A stretch of DNA of 64,000 nucleotides, taken from Croceimicrobium sp963974215 (GTDB lineage Bacteria; Bacteroidota; Bacteroidia; Flavobacteriales; Schleiferiaceae). The position numbers and the translations under genes are program-made. Shown here one piece after another: positions 1-7,852 of the stretch (position 1 is the stretch's first letter; every line of letters starts with the position of its first letter). The notes under the pieces are model-generated. The model did no database searches. It saw only the letters and a program-made list of their open reading frames with translations, and was not told where the DNA came from. The DNA lies in assembly GCA_963974215.1 (NCBI GenBank), contig CAXBBL010000004.1, forward strand, positions 248,001 through 312,000, written 5' to 3'.

Positions 1-326
1 GGATTGCCGATTATCCGGATGCGGAAAATTACTTGTCGCTCTTTTACAGCGCTAATGCAGCTCCTAATGGACCGAATTACAGTCATTTCTCCTCTAGCTA
101 TTTTGATTTGCTTTATGTCTTGTCGTTTGCGGCCGTAAATGACAGTATCCGCAAAAGTTTATACCACCAAATGGATAGCTTGGTCATAAGCGAAGCGCCT
201 ATCGTTCCCTTATTCTACGATCAAGTACTGCGTTTTTATCCGAAAAACATTGAGGGTTTAGAAGGCAATGCCCTCAATCTTCTCGATTTAAAAAAGGTGA
301 GGAAGCTTCCGAAAACTATGCACTAA
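1..326 (+). CDS. ABC transporter substrate-binding protein, family 5 (C-terminal fragment)
   Basis: The window opens inside this gene; the first complete codon is at position 3 and the TAA stop is at 324-326. About 107 residues remain. They resemble the C-terminal lobe of peptide/nickel-type (SBP_bac_5) binding proteins: a segment with Asp, Tyr and Pro followed by 'NYLSLFYS', then 'PIVPLFYDQ', a typical closing motif of this family. Such proteins deliver oligopeptides or similar ligands to a membrane permease. The N terminus lies outside the window, so signal peptide and lipobox cannot be judged. The family call rests on the tail only. Confidence 0.7.
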   Translation, partial: IADYPDAENYLSLFYSANAAPNGPNYSHFSSSYFDLLYVLSFAAVNDSIRKSLYHQMDSLVISEAPIVPLFYDQVLRFYPKNIEGLEGNALNLLDLKKVRKLPKTMH

Positions 327-518
327 AGAAGAGGAGGGGTAGAAAGTTCGATTGCAAAAATCGTTTACGATAAAAGTAACTAGTCCGAATCTGTCTTTTA
401 GGTGTTCAAATAGTTAATTTATCTTGATTGAATAAAACTGCCTCATTTTTTAGTTTGAAACAATGGGATTAGCCAAAAAAGCACCAATAAATTGTGTCCT
501 CTATGAGTAGGGGATCAT

Positions 519-746
519 CTATTCCTCCGTCTCATTCTCCGCCTCAGCAATAATGCTCTGCGCTTTGCCTACATTCACACTTTGAACAAATAGCTCTACA
601 TCATTTTGTTGCGCTCCGAAGCCAGCTAAACGGGCTGATTCAACATTGTCTCGCACTCTGGTTTCGATATTATTCTCATTTAACAGAAATTCGAATCTAC
701 TGATGGTAATGGCACTGCCGGTTATTATTTTAACGAAGTCATTCAT
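519..746 (-). CDS. DUF2007 domain-containing small protein
   Basis: A 75-residue protein with the pattern of DUF2007 (putative signal-transducing protein) modules: an N-terminal strand ending in a 'TGSAITISRFEFLLNENNIE' helix, then strands carrying 'DVELFVQ', and a C-terminal helix rich in Ala and Glu. The length matches stand-alone family members. It lies 24 bp downstream of the M24 peptidase stop on the same strand and may be the last gene of that run. The molecular function of the family is unknown. Confidence 0.7.
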   Translation of the reverse strand: MNDFVKIITGSAITISRFEFLLNENNIETRVRDNVESARLAGFGAQQNDVELFVQSVNVGKAQSIIAEAENETEE

Positions 747-770
747 CTTGTACTATTTTCTAATTCGTCA

Positions 771-1448
771 CTAAGCTAAAAGCTGCTCGAAAAAGCCTCC
801 AATCTTGTTTATGGGGTCTATAAAGTGGATTTCATAAATCCAGTGCCGCGCGAGCTTATTGTTGTGTAAAGCGAGCATGGGAAGATTATTATTGGGATGG
901 ATATAATTTACTTCTTCCTCGCCATATATGTTTTCATGGGGAAAATTACCAATGAGATGGCCGCAATGCTCGTTGCCGTATTCCCAGCCGTATTTTTGGG
1001 CTAAGCCGCAGGTATAGCGGTAAAACTCGGCTCCAGTAATACTTTCTTTATGTACTTCAAAATAGGCTTTGCCCTCGTACCAGGCGAGTTCAACGTCTTG
1101 CTTTAATTTCAGTTTGTGGGCATCTTCACCTAGTACATAGGTTTTACCAACATCAGCTTCCCAATCGTCGAAAACAGGCCCGAAGTCAAAAAAGAGGATA
1201 TCACTTTTCTGCAAGCGATGATCAGGTGGATTTTCACGATAGGGTAAAAGACTATTGGAACCAGCCCGTACAATACGCTTGTGCCAGTATTTCTTTATGC
1301 TAAACAGCTCAAAGGCTAATTTATAAATTTCAGTATTGAGTTCCTTCTCACTTTTTCCTGCTTGCACTAGATTACGCTTTTCAATTTCCTGAAAAAGTAT
1401 TTCCGCCTTTCTTTCGGCTTCCATTAAGTTTTGCAAAGTCTTATTCAT
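771..1448 (-). CDS. M24-family metallopeptidase (Xaa-Pro peptidase-like)
   Basis: A 225-residue protein with the pita-bread fold pattern of M24 peptidases and no extra N-terminal domain. Candidate metal ligands are visible in order: the Asp in 'FFDFGPVFDDWEADVGKT' with the second Asp in 'DVGKT', the His in 'CGHLIG', and the Glu in 'YEIHF' with the terminal 'GGFFEQ'. The family removes N-terminal residues (methionine or Xaa-Pro) or is catalytically inactive; the substrate here is not predictable. The start overlaps the end of the NhaC-type gene by 8 bp, so the two are probably co-transcribed. Confidence 0.75.
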   Translation of the reverse strand: MNKTLQNLMEAERKAEILFQEIEKRNLVQAGKSEKELNTEIYKLAFELFSIKKYWHKRIVRAGSNSLLPYRENPPDHRLQKSDILFFDFGPVFDDWEADVGKTYVLGEDAHKLKLKQDVELAWYEGKAYFEVHKESITGAEFYRYTCGLAQKYGWEYGNEHCGHLIGNFPHENIYGEEEVNYIHPNNNLPMLALHNNKLARHWIYEIHFIDPINKIGGFFEQLLA

Positions 1449-2922
1449 GCTCGGCCAGTTTAACCGCTTCCTTTTTAGGGCTAATTAATTTTTTAATTTT
1501 CCAACCCATGGCGGCATAAACCAAAGTTGTAATTGGACTCAAATAGTTGAAAAAGGCATAAGGCAAATAAGCCATGGTATCCACACCTAAAACGGTACTT
1601 TGATATGCACCACAAGTATTATGGGGAATAAGCACTGAAGTAACCGTTCCACTATCCTCAAGGGTTCTACTTAAGTTCTCGGGCGCCAGACCTTGTTTTT
1701 TATAGGCATCTGCATACATTCTTCCAGGTAGGACAATCGCCAAATATTGATCACTGGCGGTAATATTAACCAAGCCGCAGGTTCCCACCGTGGTGGCCAC
1801 TAATGAGAAAGTTCCCGTGGCCAGTTTTAGCAAAGCCGCACTAATAATTTTCAAAAATCCACTCGCTTCCATGCTGCCTCCGAAAATCATGGCTGCAATA
1901 ATTAACCAAACCGTATTCAACATGCTTACCATTCCTCCAGATACCAGAAGCTCCTTTAAAATGGGATGAGTGCTCGGATAAACGACTTCTACCGTAAGGG
2001 CATTAAGCAATAACTTGTAATAGGATCCATCGCTTAAACTGCTCGAAAGCTCGGCTAAGAGTTCGCCTTGAAAAATGGGGGCAAAGGCAATTCCCGCCAA
2101 GGTGCCAATAAGAATGGCGGGTAAGGCGGGCATTTTTTTTACAATAAGGAAAATCACTAAAGCCGGCACTAAAAATAGCCAAGGGCTTAGATTATAAGTA
2201 CTTTCTAATTCGCTTAAAAGCGGTTGAATCTCATCTATGGAAATGCTGCCAGAATGGCCTAAACCAATAAAAGTAAAGAGAACTAAGGCGATAGTAAAAG
2301 AGGGTATTGTCGTGTAAAGCATATAGCGGATATGCGTAAACAGATCCGTGCCCGCCATAGCTGGCGCTAAGTTGGTTGTATCCGAAAGAGGAGAAAGTTT
2401 ATCGCCAAAATAGGCGCCTGAAATTACCGCTCCCGCTACCATCGCTTCATTTAAACCCAAGGCTTTTCCGATGCCAATAAGCGCAATCCCCACGGTGGCT
2501 GAAGTACTCCAACTACTGCCCGTGGCCAAAGAAACCATCGCGCAAATTAGGGCCGAGGCGGGCAGGAAAATTTCGGGACTAAGTATTTTAAGACCGTAAT
2601 AAATCATAGCGGGGACAATGCCGCTAATCATCCAAGCTCCCGCCAAAGAGCCAATTAATAAAAGTATGATTAAGGCGCCGGTGGTCGATTTAATAGAGTC
2701 TTCAATGCCCTCTAAAACGGTTTCCCATTTTGTGCCCGTAAGCAAGCCCATTAAGGCCGCTACTGCACCACTCATCATTAAAATGAATTGGTTGGAACCG
2801 CTGAGAGCATCATCCCCAAAAACGCCAATAACGTTGAATGAGAGCGCTATAATTAAGAAAATAACAGGTACTAAGGCAATTGTTAGGGAGGCTTTCTTTT
2901 CCATTTTCATATCGGCCTGCAT
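1441..2922 (-). CDS. nhaC: NhaC-type Na+/H+ antiporter
   Basis: A 493-residue polytopic membrane protein with about 11-12 hydrophobic segments. 'GSSWSTSATVGIAL' and 'GAYFGDKLSPLSDTTNLAP' are signature stretches of the NhaC family, and the length is normal for it. The protein should exchange Na+ for H+ at the inner membrane, fitting a marine lifestyle. The chosen start gives a short charged leader, and a second Met a few residues on is equally possible. The 3' end overlaps the M24 peptidase gene. Exact substrate (Na+, or an organic ion pair such as malate/lactate) cannot be read from sequence. Confidence 0.88.
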   Translation of the reverse strand: MQADMKMEKKASLTIALVPVIFLIIALSFNVIGVFGDDALSGSNQFILMMSGAVAALMGLLTGTKWETVLEGIEDSIKSTTGALIILLLIGSLAGAWMISGIVPAMIYYGLKILSPEIFLPASALICAMVSLATGSSWSTSATVGIALIGIGKALGLNEAMVAGAVISGAYFGDKLSPLSDTTNLAPAMAGTDLFTHIRYMLYTTIPSFTIALVLFTFIGLGHSGSISIDEIQPLLSELESTYNLSPWLFLVPALVIFLIVKKMPALPAILIGTLAGIAFAPIFQGELLAELSSSLSDGSYYKLLLNALTVEVVYPSTHPILKELLVSGGMVSMLNTVWLIIAAMIFGGSMEASGFLKIISAALLKLATGTFSLVATTVGTCGLVNITASDQYLAIVLPGRMYADAYKKQGLAPENLSRTLEDSGTVTSVLIPHNTCGAYQSTVLGVDTMAYLPYAFFNYLSPITTLVYAAMGWKIKKLISPKKEAVKLAEHE

Positions 2923-2943
2923 GATACGAAAAAAATGAGAGAT

Positions 2944-3525
2944 TTAGCTTATTGGCAAGGCTCTCCAAGCTTTTAATTGTTCAAAAATTAAATGGGTGGG
3001 CAATCCCATTACCGTAAAATAAGAGCCAATAATTTTTTCAATCCCTATCATCCCAATCCATTCTTGAATGCCATAAGCTCCCGCCTTATCATAGGGTTGG
3101 AAATTTTCCAAATAATAATCGATTTCGTTATCCGTGAGCTCCTTAAAAAACACTTCGGTGCTATCGTGCATCACTTTACTTTCCTTTTTATCGCTAAAGC
3201 AGATGGAGCTGATTACATGATGGGATTGACCGGATAAACTTCGTAGCATTTCTTTGGCCTGTTGATAATCGGTGGGTTTTCCTAAAACTTGGTCGGCTAA
3301 ACAGACTATTGTGTCCGAACAAATTAACAATTCATCGTCCGCCAATTGCTCTTTTAAAGAATCGGCTTTCGCTTGAGCAATAAAATCAGAAATTTCCGCT
3401 CCTTTTAAGTTAGTGGGATAAGACTCATCGATATCGCTACTTAACTGCCGAAAGTTTAAACCCAGTGCCTTTAATAATTCGGCCCGGCGCGGCGATTGTG
3501 AACCCAGAACTAGTTTAGAATTCAT
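2944..3525 (-). CDS. maf: Maf-family nucleotide pyrophosphatase
   Basis: A 193-residue protein with the Maf hallmark 'GSQSPRRAELL' at residues 7-17, the 'CSDTIVCL' metal-binding strand near residue 70 and 'GKPTD' shortly after. Maf proteins hydrolyse non-canonical or methylated NTPs such as dTTP/UTP, m7GTP or pseudo-UTP, acting as house-cleaning enzymes. It lies 1 bp from the UbiA gene upstream on the same strand, so it belongs to a tight maf-ubiA-kdsC-like-DUF2520 operon. The subfamily is not resolved here. Confidence 0.92.
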   Translation of the reverse strand: MNSKLVLGSQSPRRAELLKALGLNFRQLSSDIDESYPTNLKGAEISDFIAQAKADSLKEQLADDELLICSDTIVCLADQVLGKPTDYQQAKEMLRSLSGQSHHVISSICFSDKKESKVMHDSTEVFFKELTDNEIDYYLENFQPYDKAGAYGIQEWIGMIGIEKIIGSYFTVMGLPTHLIFEQLKAWRALPIS

Positions 3526-3526
3526 A

Positions 3527-4447
3527 TTAAAAATACAGTAAGGAAAGGGTGAAAACCAACATACTTAAAATCCCAGTCAGCATAATAAGTTTTAGTATCG
3601 TACTTATCTTTTTATAGTCCTTAGGGCCATGCGCCAAGGCACTTTTGTAGATGAGATACACCAGCGGCCCTACTACCAAAATAAAGAGGTAAAGAGAGGA
3701 TAATTTATCGTTTTCAAAAATATCGTAGCTATAATAGGCGAGAGGCACAATATGGCTAATGAGCAGCAAAATTAAAATCGCCTTAAAAATCCCAGCTGGT
3801 AAAATAAGCGCAAGGGTTTTATACTCTGCTGCTTTATCGCCTAACTTATCTTCCGCATCTTTAACCATTTCGCGCATAAAGCTGATACCGAAGGCAAAGA
3901 GGGAATAGGCTAAAATGACTTCCATGGTCTGTGAAACCTGTAAAGCATTTTCATCATTAGCTGCGGGGAGTATGTCGAAAACACCCACTAAAAATACGGG
4001 TAAAGCACTGAGAGCCGCCACAATGAAATTGCCTAAAAAAGGGCGGGCTTTTAAATCGTAAGCATAGAGGTAAAGTATCACGGCCGCTAAGGGAGCAATC
4101 ATCCACAAATCATCTACTTCGGCTTCTTGTGCTAAAAGATAGGCGCAGGCAATAGCAATAATTACCGTGGCATAATAAAGGTTCCAAGCGGTATTCTCTT
4201 TAATGCTTTTGCCAATGGTGATGCGATTCGGTTTGTTCAGGGCATCGACTTCCAAGTCGTATAAATCGTTAATAATATAACCGCCAGCGGCCAGTGCTAT
4301 GCTGCATAATACACCTATAAAAAAGTAGCCGTGATTTAAAACATGAGGCAGATGAAGGCTTTCAATAATTGCAAAGCGAATGAGGTACTGCACTAAGGCA
4401 ATAATCAGCAAATTGGGCCAGCGGATGAGTTTGAAAAAGGCTACCAT
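3527..4447 (-). CDS. UbiA-family prenyltransferase (geranylgeranylglycerol-phosphate synthase-like)
   Basis: A 306-residue integral membrane protein with about nine hydrophobic segments. The first Asp-rich motif 'NDLYDLEVD' lies in the first third and the second, 'KDAEDKLGD', in the middle; together they bind Mg2+ and prenyl diphosphate in UbiA enzymes. Close relatives in Bacteroidota are commonly annotated as geranylgeranylglycerol-phosphate geranylgeranyltransferase, but the acceptor is not established by sequence. It overlaps the upstream HAD phosphatase gene by 7 bp and abuts maf, so it is translationally coupled in this operon. Confidence 0.82.
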   Translation of the reverse strand: MVAFFKLIRWPNLLIIALVQYLIRFAIIESLHLPHVLNHGYFFIGVLCSIALAAGGYIINDLYDLEVDALNKPNRITIGKSIKENTAWNLYYATVIIAIACAYLLAQEAEVDDLWMIAPLAAVILYLYAYDLKARPFLGNFIVAALSALPVFLVGVFDILPAANDENALQVSQTMEVILAYSLFAFGISFMREMVKDAEDKLGDKAAEYKTLALILPAGIFKAILILLLISHIVPLAYYSYDIFENDKLSSLYLFILVVGPLVYLIYKSALAHGPKDYKKISTILKLIMLTGILSMLVFTLSLLYF

Positions 4448-4980
4448 GAAAAATCTTCTTCAAGCATCCAGTTGTTTTGCACTTTCAAAGTTTGTTCAAT
4501 TACATCTCTAACGCAAGTTTCGCCCCCTTTAAAGGGAGATACGTAATCGGCTAAAGTTCGTATTTCCGGAACGGCATTATTTGGTGCACAACCCAATCCC
4601 GCTCTTTCAATTAGGGGATAGTCGGGAATGTCATCGCCCATATAAAGCATATTTTCCTCCTTCAAATTTTGATGCTCATATACCGCTAGTAAATCTTGCC
4701 AAGCGTCTAATTTATAAGAAGCCCGCATGTATATATCGGTTAATCCTAAGCCTTGTAATATGGTTTTAACGCCTTCACAATGTCCGCCTGAAATAATAGC
4801 TACGACATAGCCTTTTTTAATGGCCAACTGCAGGGCATAGCCATCCTTACTATTTAGATTACGTATGGGATGGCCGTCTTTTGAAATCTGAAACTGTCCG
4901 TTCGTCAACACTCCGTCCATATCAAAGACAAAAGCTTTTATTTGATGGAGGATTTCTTTATAATTTTTCTTCATTATCAC
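4441..4980 (-). CDS. KdsC-like HAD phosphatase
   Basis: A 179-residue HAD superfamily enzyme of the KdsC/YrbI type. Motif I is 'FVFDMDGVLTNG' with both catalytic aspartates, motif II is 'IISGG', and the C-terminal motif is 'GDDIPDYPLI'. Length fits capless tetrameric KdsC proteins, which dephosphorylate KDO-8-phosphate for lipid A core synthesis. The overlap with its UbiA neighbour downstream and the DUF2520 gene upstream (23 bp) shows tight coupling. Substrate identity is inferred from family only. Confidence 0.85.
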   Translation of the reverse strand: MIMKKNYKEILHQIKAFVFDMDGVLTNGQFQISKDGHPIRNLNSKDGYALQLAIKKGYVVAIISGGHCEGVKTILQGLGLTDIYMRASYKLDAWQDLLAVYEHQNLKEENMLYMGDDIPDYPLIERAGLGCAPNNAVPEIRTLADYVSPFKGGETCVRDVIEQTLKVQNNWMLEEDFSW

Positions 4981-5698
4981 CGAGGATAGCGTTGCTAATT
5001 AGTTTGTAGATTGTTTTTGAATTTTCATCGGTCAGCAAACTTATATGTTTTTGCAGGGTGGCAAAATCTTTTCTTTGCGCAGGTCCTGTTTGTCTTTCTG
5101 CCGGATCCTGCTTATCAATTTGCCTAACCTGTTCTTCGAGCAAAGGTTTCAGTAATTCCAAACTCAAGTTTTTATCTTTTAATATGCCATGCGAGAGGTG
5201 ATAGAGGTAATTACTGAAATTATGACTTATTACTGCAGCAAGATGCAAACTGGCTCGATCTTCCGAATTAAGGCGAGCCGAAGGTATTTGATATTGGCTA
5301 CAAAATTCTTCCAATTGTGCTAGGCTTTCCGGATCTTTTGCTTCGAGGCAGAAAGTTATTTTTTTGATGGGCGTTTGGGCATCGGGACGCAGACTCATAG
5401 GTGGGTAAAAAATCGCTCGAAGGGGATGTTTTTCAGCGATCGCATCTAGGGAAACCGTACCAGAGCTATGGGCAATAATGCCCTTGCAGATAGGTAATTG
5501 AACGCTTAGATCGGCAATACTATCGTCAGGGATGCAAATAAGACAAAGATCGAAATCACCGGTAAAATGGCTGAGGGCCTCTACCTTAGCAGAAGCTTTA
5601 CGCGAAAATAAGCGACAGTTGATGCCCCTCTTTTTAAAGGCAGCGAATAAATAAAGGCCCACATTTCCCGCTCCGATAATAGCAACGCTCTGTATCAT
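4958..5698 (-). CDS. Rossmann-like and DUF2520 domain protein
   Basis: A 246-residue protein. The N-terminal Rossmann nucleotide-binding fold shows 'IIGAGNVGLYL' at residues 7-17, and a C-terminal helical DUF2520 region contains the family's typical 'LHLAAVISHNFSNYLYHL'. The family looks like an NAD(P)-dependent dehydrogenase (pyrroline-carboxylate reductase/F420-dependent type), but no reaction is established. It is the promoter-proximal gene of the DUF2520-kdsC-like-ubiA-maf operon, with 66 bp to the divergent surface-protein reading frame. Confidence 0.8.
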   Translation of the reverse strand: MIQSVAIIGAGNVGLYLFAAFKKRGINCRLFSRKASAKVEALSHFTGDFDLCLICIPDDSIADLSVQLPICKGIIAHSSGTVSLDAIAEKHPLRAIFYPPMSLRPDAQTPIKKITFCLEAKDPESLAQLEEFCSQYQIPSARLNSEDRASLHLAAVISHNFSNYLYHLSHGILKDKNLSLELLKPLLEEQVRQIDKQDPAERQTGPAQRKDFATLQKHISLLTDENSKTIYKLISNAILGDNEEKL

Positions 5699-5791
5699 GG
5701 CCCAAAATTACAATCCTCCTTTACTAATCACATCATTCAAAATAGCTATTCTTTATTTTTTATCTTGGGCATCCCTAAAAAATTCTCTGCA

Positions 5792-7729
5792 TTGAAGAAC
5801 CCTTACTTTGGAACACTGACTTTTGGATTGCTTTTTCTATTGTCAATTCTTGCTTCTTTCTCTAGTAAAGCTGCCCATTTAATTGGGGGCGAAATAAGCT
5901 ATAGCTGCGAAGGTAATAACCTTTATACCATATCATTACGAATTTACCGCGATTGTGCGGGCGGTGGAGCTGCTTTTGACAATTCGGCGGCCGTGGCGAT
6001 TTATGATATTAATGGCACTTTTATTACTCAATTGAATATTAGCCAAGGTCCGGTGCTTTCACTCAATAATAATTTAACCAGCGACCCTTGTGTTACTGTT
6101 CCCCCTAACTTATGTGTTGAGTATACTGACTATATTGATACTGTAACACTTGCACCTATTTTAGGGGGCTATACTTTGGTGCATCAGCGCTGTTGTCGCA
6201 ATGCGATAATTGGCAATGTAGTTAATCCAGGATCAATTGGAAATACCTATTCGATTACCATTCCTAGTATGGATACCACCTGCAATAGTTCGCCACAAAT
6301 TACGCAGCCCCTCGATAATGTTATTTGCTTAAATCGTCCGGCTAATATTGATATTCAAGTTACTGAAAGTGATGGCGATTCATTAAGTTTTGAATTATGT
6401 CAGATTTTTAGCGGTGGTGGCCAAGGTGGAGGTGGCTGTAATTCAGTTATTCCCAACCCTCCCTGTCCGCCGCCATTTAGCAGTGTAGCCTTTGCTGCTC
6501 CTTATACTTATTTAGATCCTATTCCATCGGCGCAGCCCTTTACCGTAAATCCAGTAACTGGGCGCTTATCAGGTACTCCGGCTCAACTAGGAATTTATGT
6601 GGCCGGCATCTGCATAAGCGAATGGCGCAATGGTCAGCGTTTAAGTACGGTTCGTCTCGATTATCAATTCGCGGTGAGTAATTGTATTCAGAACGTAATT
6701 AGCGACATGAAAACACCTTTGGAAGAGCCGCAAATTCTTTGCGATGGATTAACGGTTCAGTTTGAGAATGAAACGCAAAACGCCAATAGTGTACTGTGGA
6801 ATTTTGGCGATTTAAGCACCAATAGCGATACCAGTAGTGCGAATACACCTCAATATACCTATCCTGCTCCCGGGACTTATATGGTTAGCTTGATTGCCAA
6901 TCCGGGCCAACAATGTAGCGATACAACAGTAGCTCCTTTTGTGGTAAAACCCGGGGTAGCGCCGGAAATAATTTGGGACGGTGTGCCTTGTTTTGAGGTG
7001 CAGAATTTACAATTTGAAGCCTTTGGTAGTTTACCGCCTAATGCACGCTACCGCTGGGATTTCGGCGGCGATGCCCTATTACCTAGGTTTGATGCTTTTC
7101 GTGTTTTCGGATTAAGTTGGGCTACACCCGGTGTTAAACCTGTAAGCTTAACGGTGTTTTGGGACAGTTGCTCGGTTACTGTTACCGATAGCATCGAAAT
7201 AACCGAAGACAGCACTTATGTAGATGCGGGTCCGGATACGACCATCATTAGGGGAGAAAATGCGCCCCTGCAATCTACTTATGCGGCTTCCTATTATTGG
7301 TATGCTAATGTGCCCGTTAAATTCGACAATCCCTTTGCTCGTTACCCCCGCGCTGAAATTCGCGATGAAGATGATACCGTGACCTTTTTTGTGCGGGTTA
7401 CCGATATTTACGGTTGCCAGGGCACTGACTCGATGCAGGTATTTGTTGTTTCAGACAGGAATGTCGCCGTTTACAATATAATTACCCCTAATGGAGATGG
7501 CTTAAATGATTTTTTCGATTTAAGTCCCTTGCAGCTCAATGGCAACTGCGACTTAGAAGTCTTCAACCGCTGGGGCTCATCTGTGTACACCGCAAACTCT
7601 TATAAAAATGACTGGGAAGGGGTAGATGATGATGGCAACCCGCTCGCCGATGGCACCTATTATTATGTGATAAAGTGCGGTGATTTTGTGGAGAGTACGG
7701 GGCCGATAAGTATAATTAGGTATAGGTGA
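5792..7729 (+). CDS. PKD-domain surface protein with T9SS type B sorting domain
   Basis: A secreted or surface protein of about 645 residues. It has an N-terminal hydrophobic signal ('FGLLFLLSILASFSS'), a long region with many Cys and Gly, a PKD-like repeat ('VLWNFGDLS', 'YTYPAPGTYMVSL') and a C-terminal gliding-motility-associated (CHU_C / type B) domain: 'IITPNGDGLNDFF', 'LEVFNRWGSSVY', 'ADGTYYYVI'. That tail directs export by the type IX system. I place the start at the TTG at 5792 rather than the TTG at 5765, because the latter sits inside a TATCTTG sequence resembling a -7 promoter element; this is inference. Ligand and role (adhesion, gliding or polymer binding) are unknown. Confidence 0.85.
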   Translation: MKNPYFGTLTFGLLFLLSILASFSSKAAHLIGGEISYSCEGNNLYTISLRIYRDCAGGGAAFDNSAAVAIYDINGTFITQLNISQGPVLSLNNNLTSDPCVTVPPNLCVEYTDYIDTVTLAPILGGYTLVHQRCCRNAIIGNVVNPGSIGNTYSITIPSMDTTCNSSPQITQPLDNVICLNRPANIDIQVTESDGDSLSFELCQIFSGGGQGGGGCNSVIPNPPCPPPFSSVAFAAPYTYLDPIPSAQPFTVNPVTGRLSGTPAQLGIYVAGICISEWRNGQRLSTVRLDYQFAVSNCIQNVISDMKTPLEEPQILCDGLTVQFENETQNANSVLWNFGDLSTNSDTSSANTPQYTYPAPGTYMVSLIANPGQQCSDTTVAPFVVKPGVAPEIIWDGVPCFEVQNLQFEAFGSLPPNARYRWDFGGDALLPRFDAFRVFGLSWATPGVKPVSLTVFWDSCSVTVTDSIEITEDSTYVDAGPDTTIIRGENAPLQSTYAASYYWYANVPVKFDNPFARYPRAEIRDEDDTVTFFVRVTDIYGCQGTDSMQVFVVSDRNVAVYNIITPNGDGLNDFFDLSPLQLNGNCDLEVFNRWGSSVYTANSYKNDWEGVDDDGNPLADGTYYYVIKCGDFVESTGPISIIRYR

Positions 7730-7824
7730 TTTTAGATCAGTATTAGTTTCCAAACATTTAAAATGAAGAATATTCTTCTCCATTTTATTCTATTCTTTGC
7801 CAAGCTTGTTAGGTTTAAAAAAAA

Positions 7825-7847
7825 TGGAGCCCAAAATTTGGACTCCA
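7825..7847. terminator. Small hairpin between convergent genes
   Basis: The arms TGGAG (7825-7829) and CTCCA (7843-7847) pair, with further pairing possible inside through CCAAA/TTTGG. A-rich sequence precedes it and AAAAAATTAAAT follows, which gives a T-rich tract on either strand. It lies between the converging surface-protein gene and the RING/TerD-like gene and is a plausible bidirectional terminator, though the stem is short. Confidence 0.4.
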
Positions 7848-7852
7848 AAAAA

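Noticed and set aside
5765..5791. Start of the PKD surface protein at TTG 5765
   Set aside because: The codon overlaps a TATCTTG promoter-like sequence and adds basic residues before the signal; TTG 5792 fits better.
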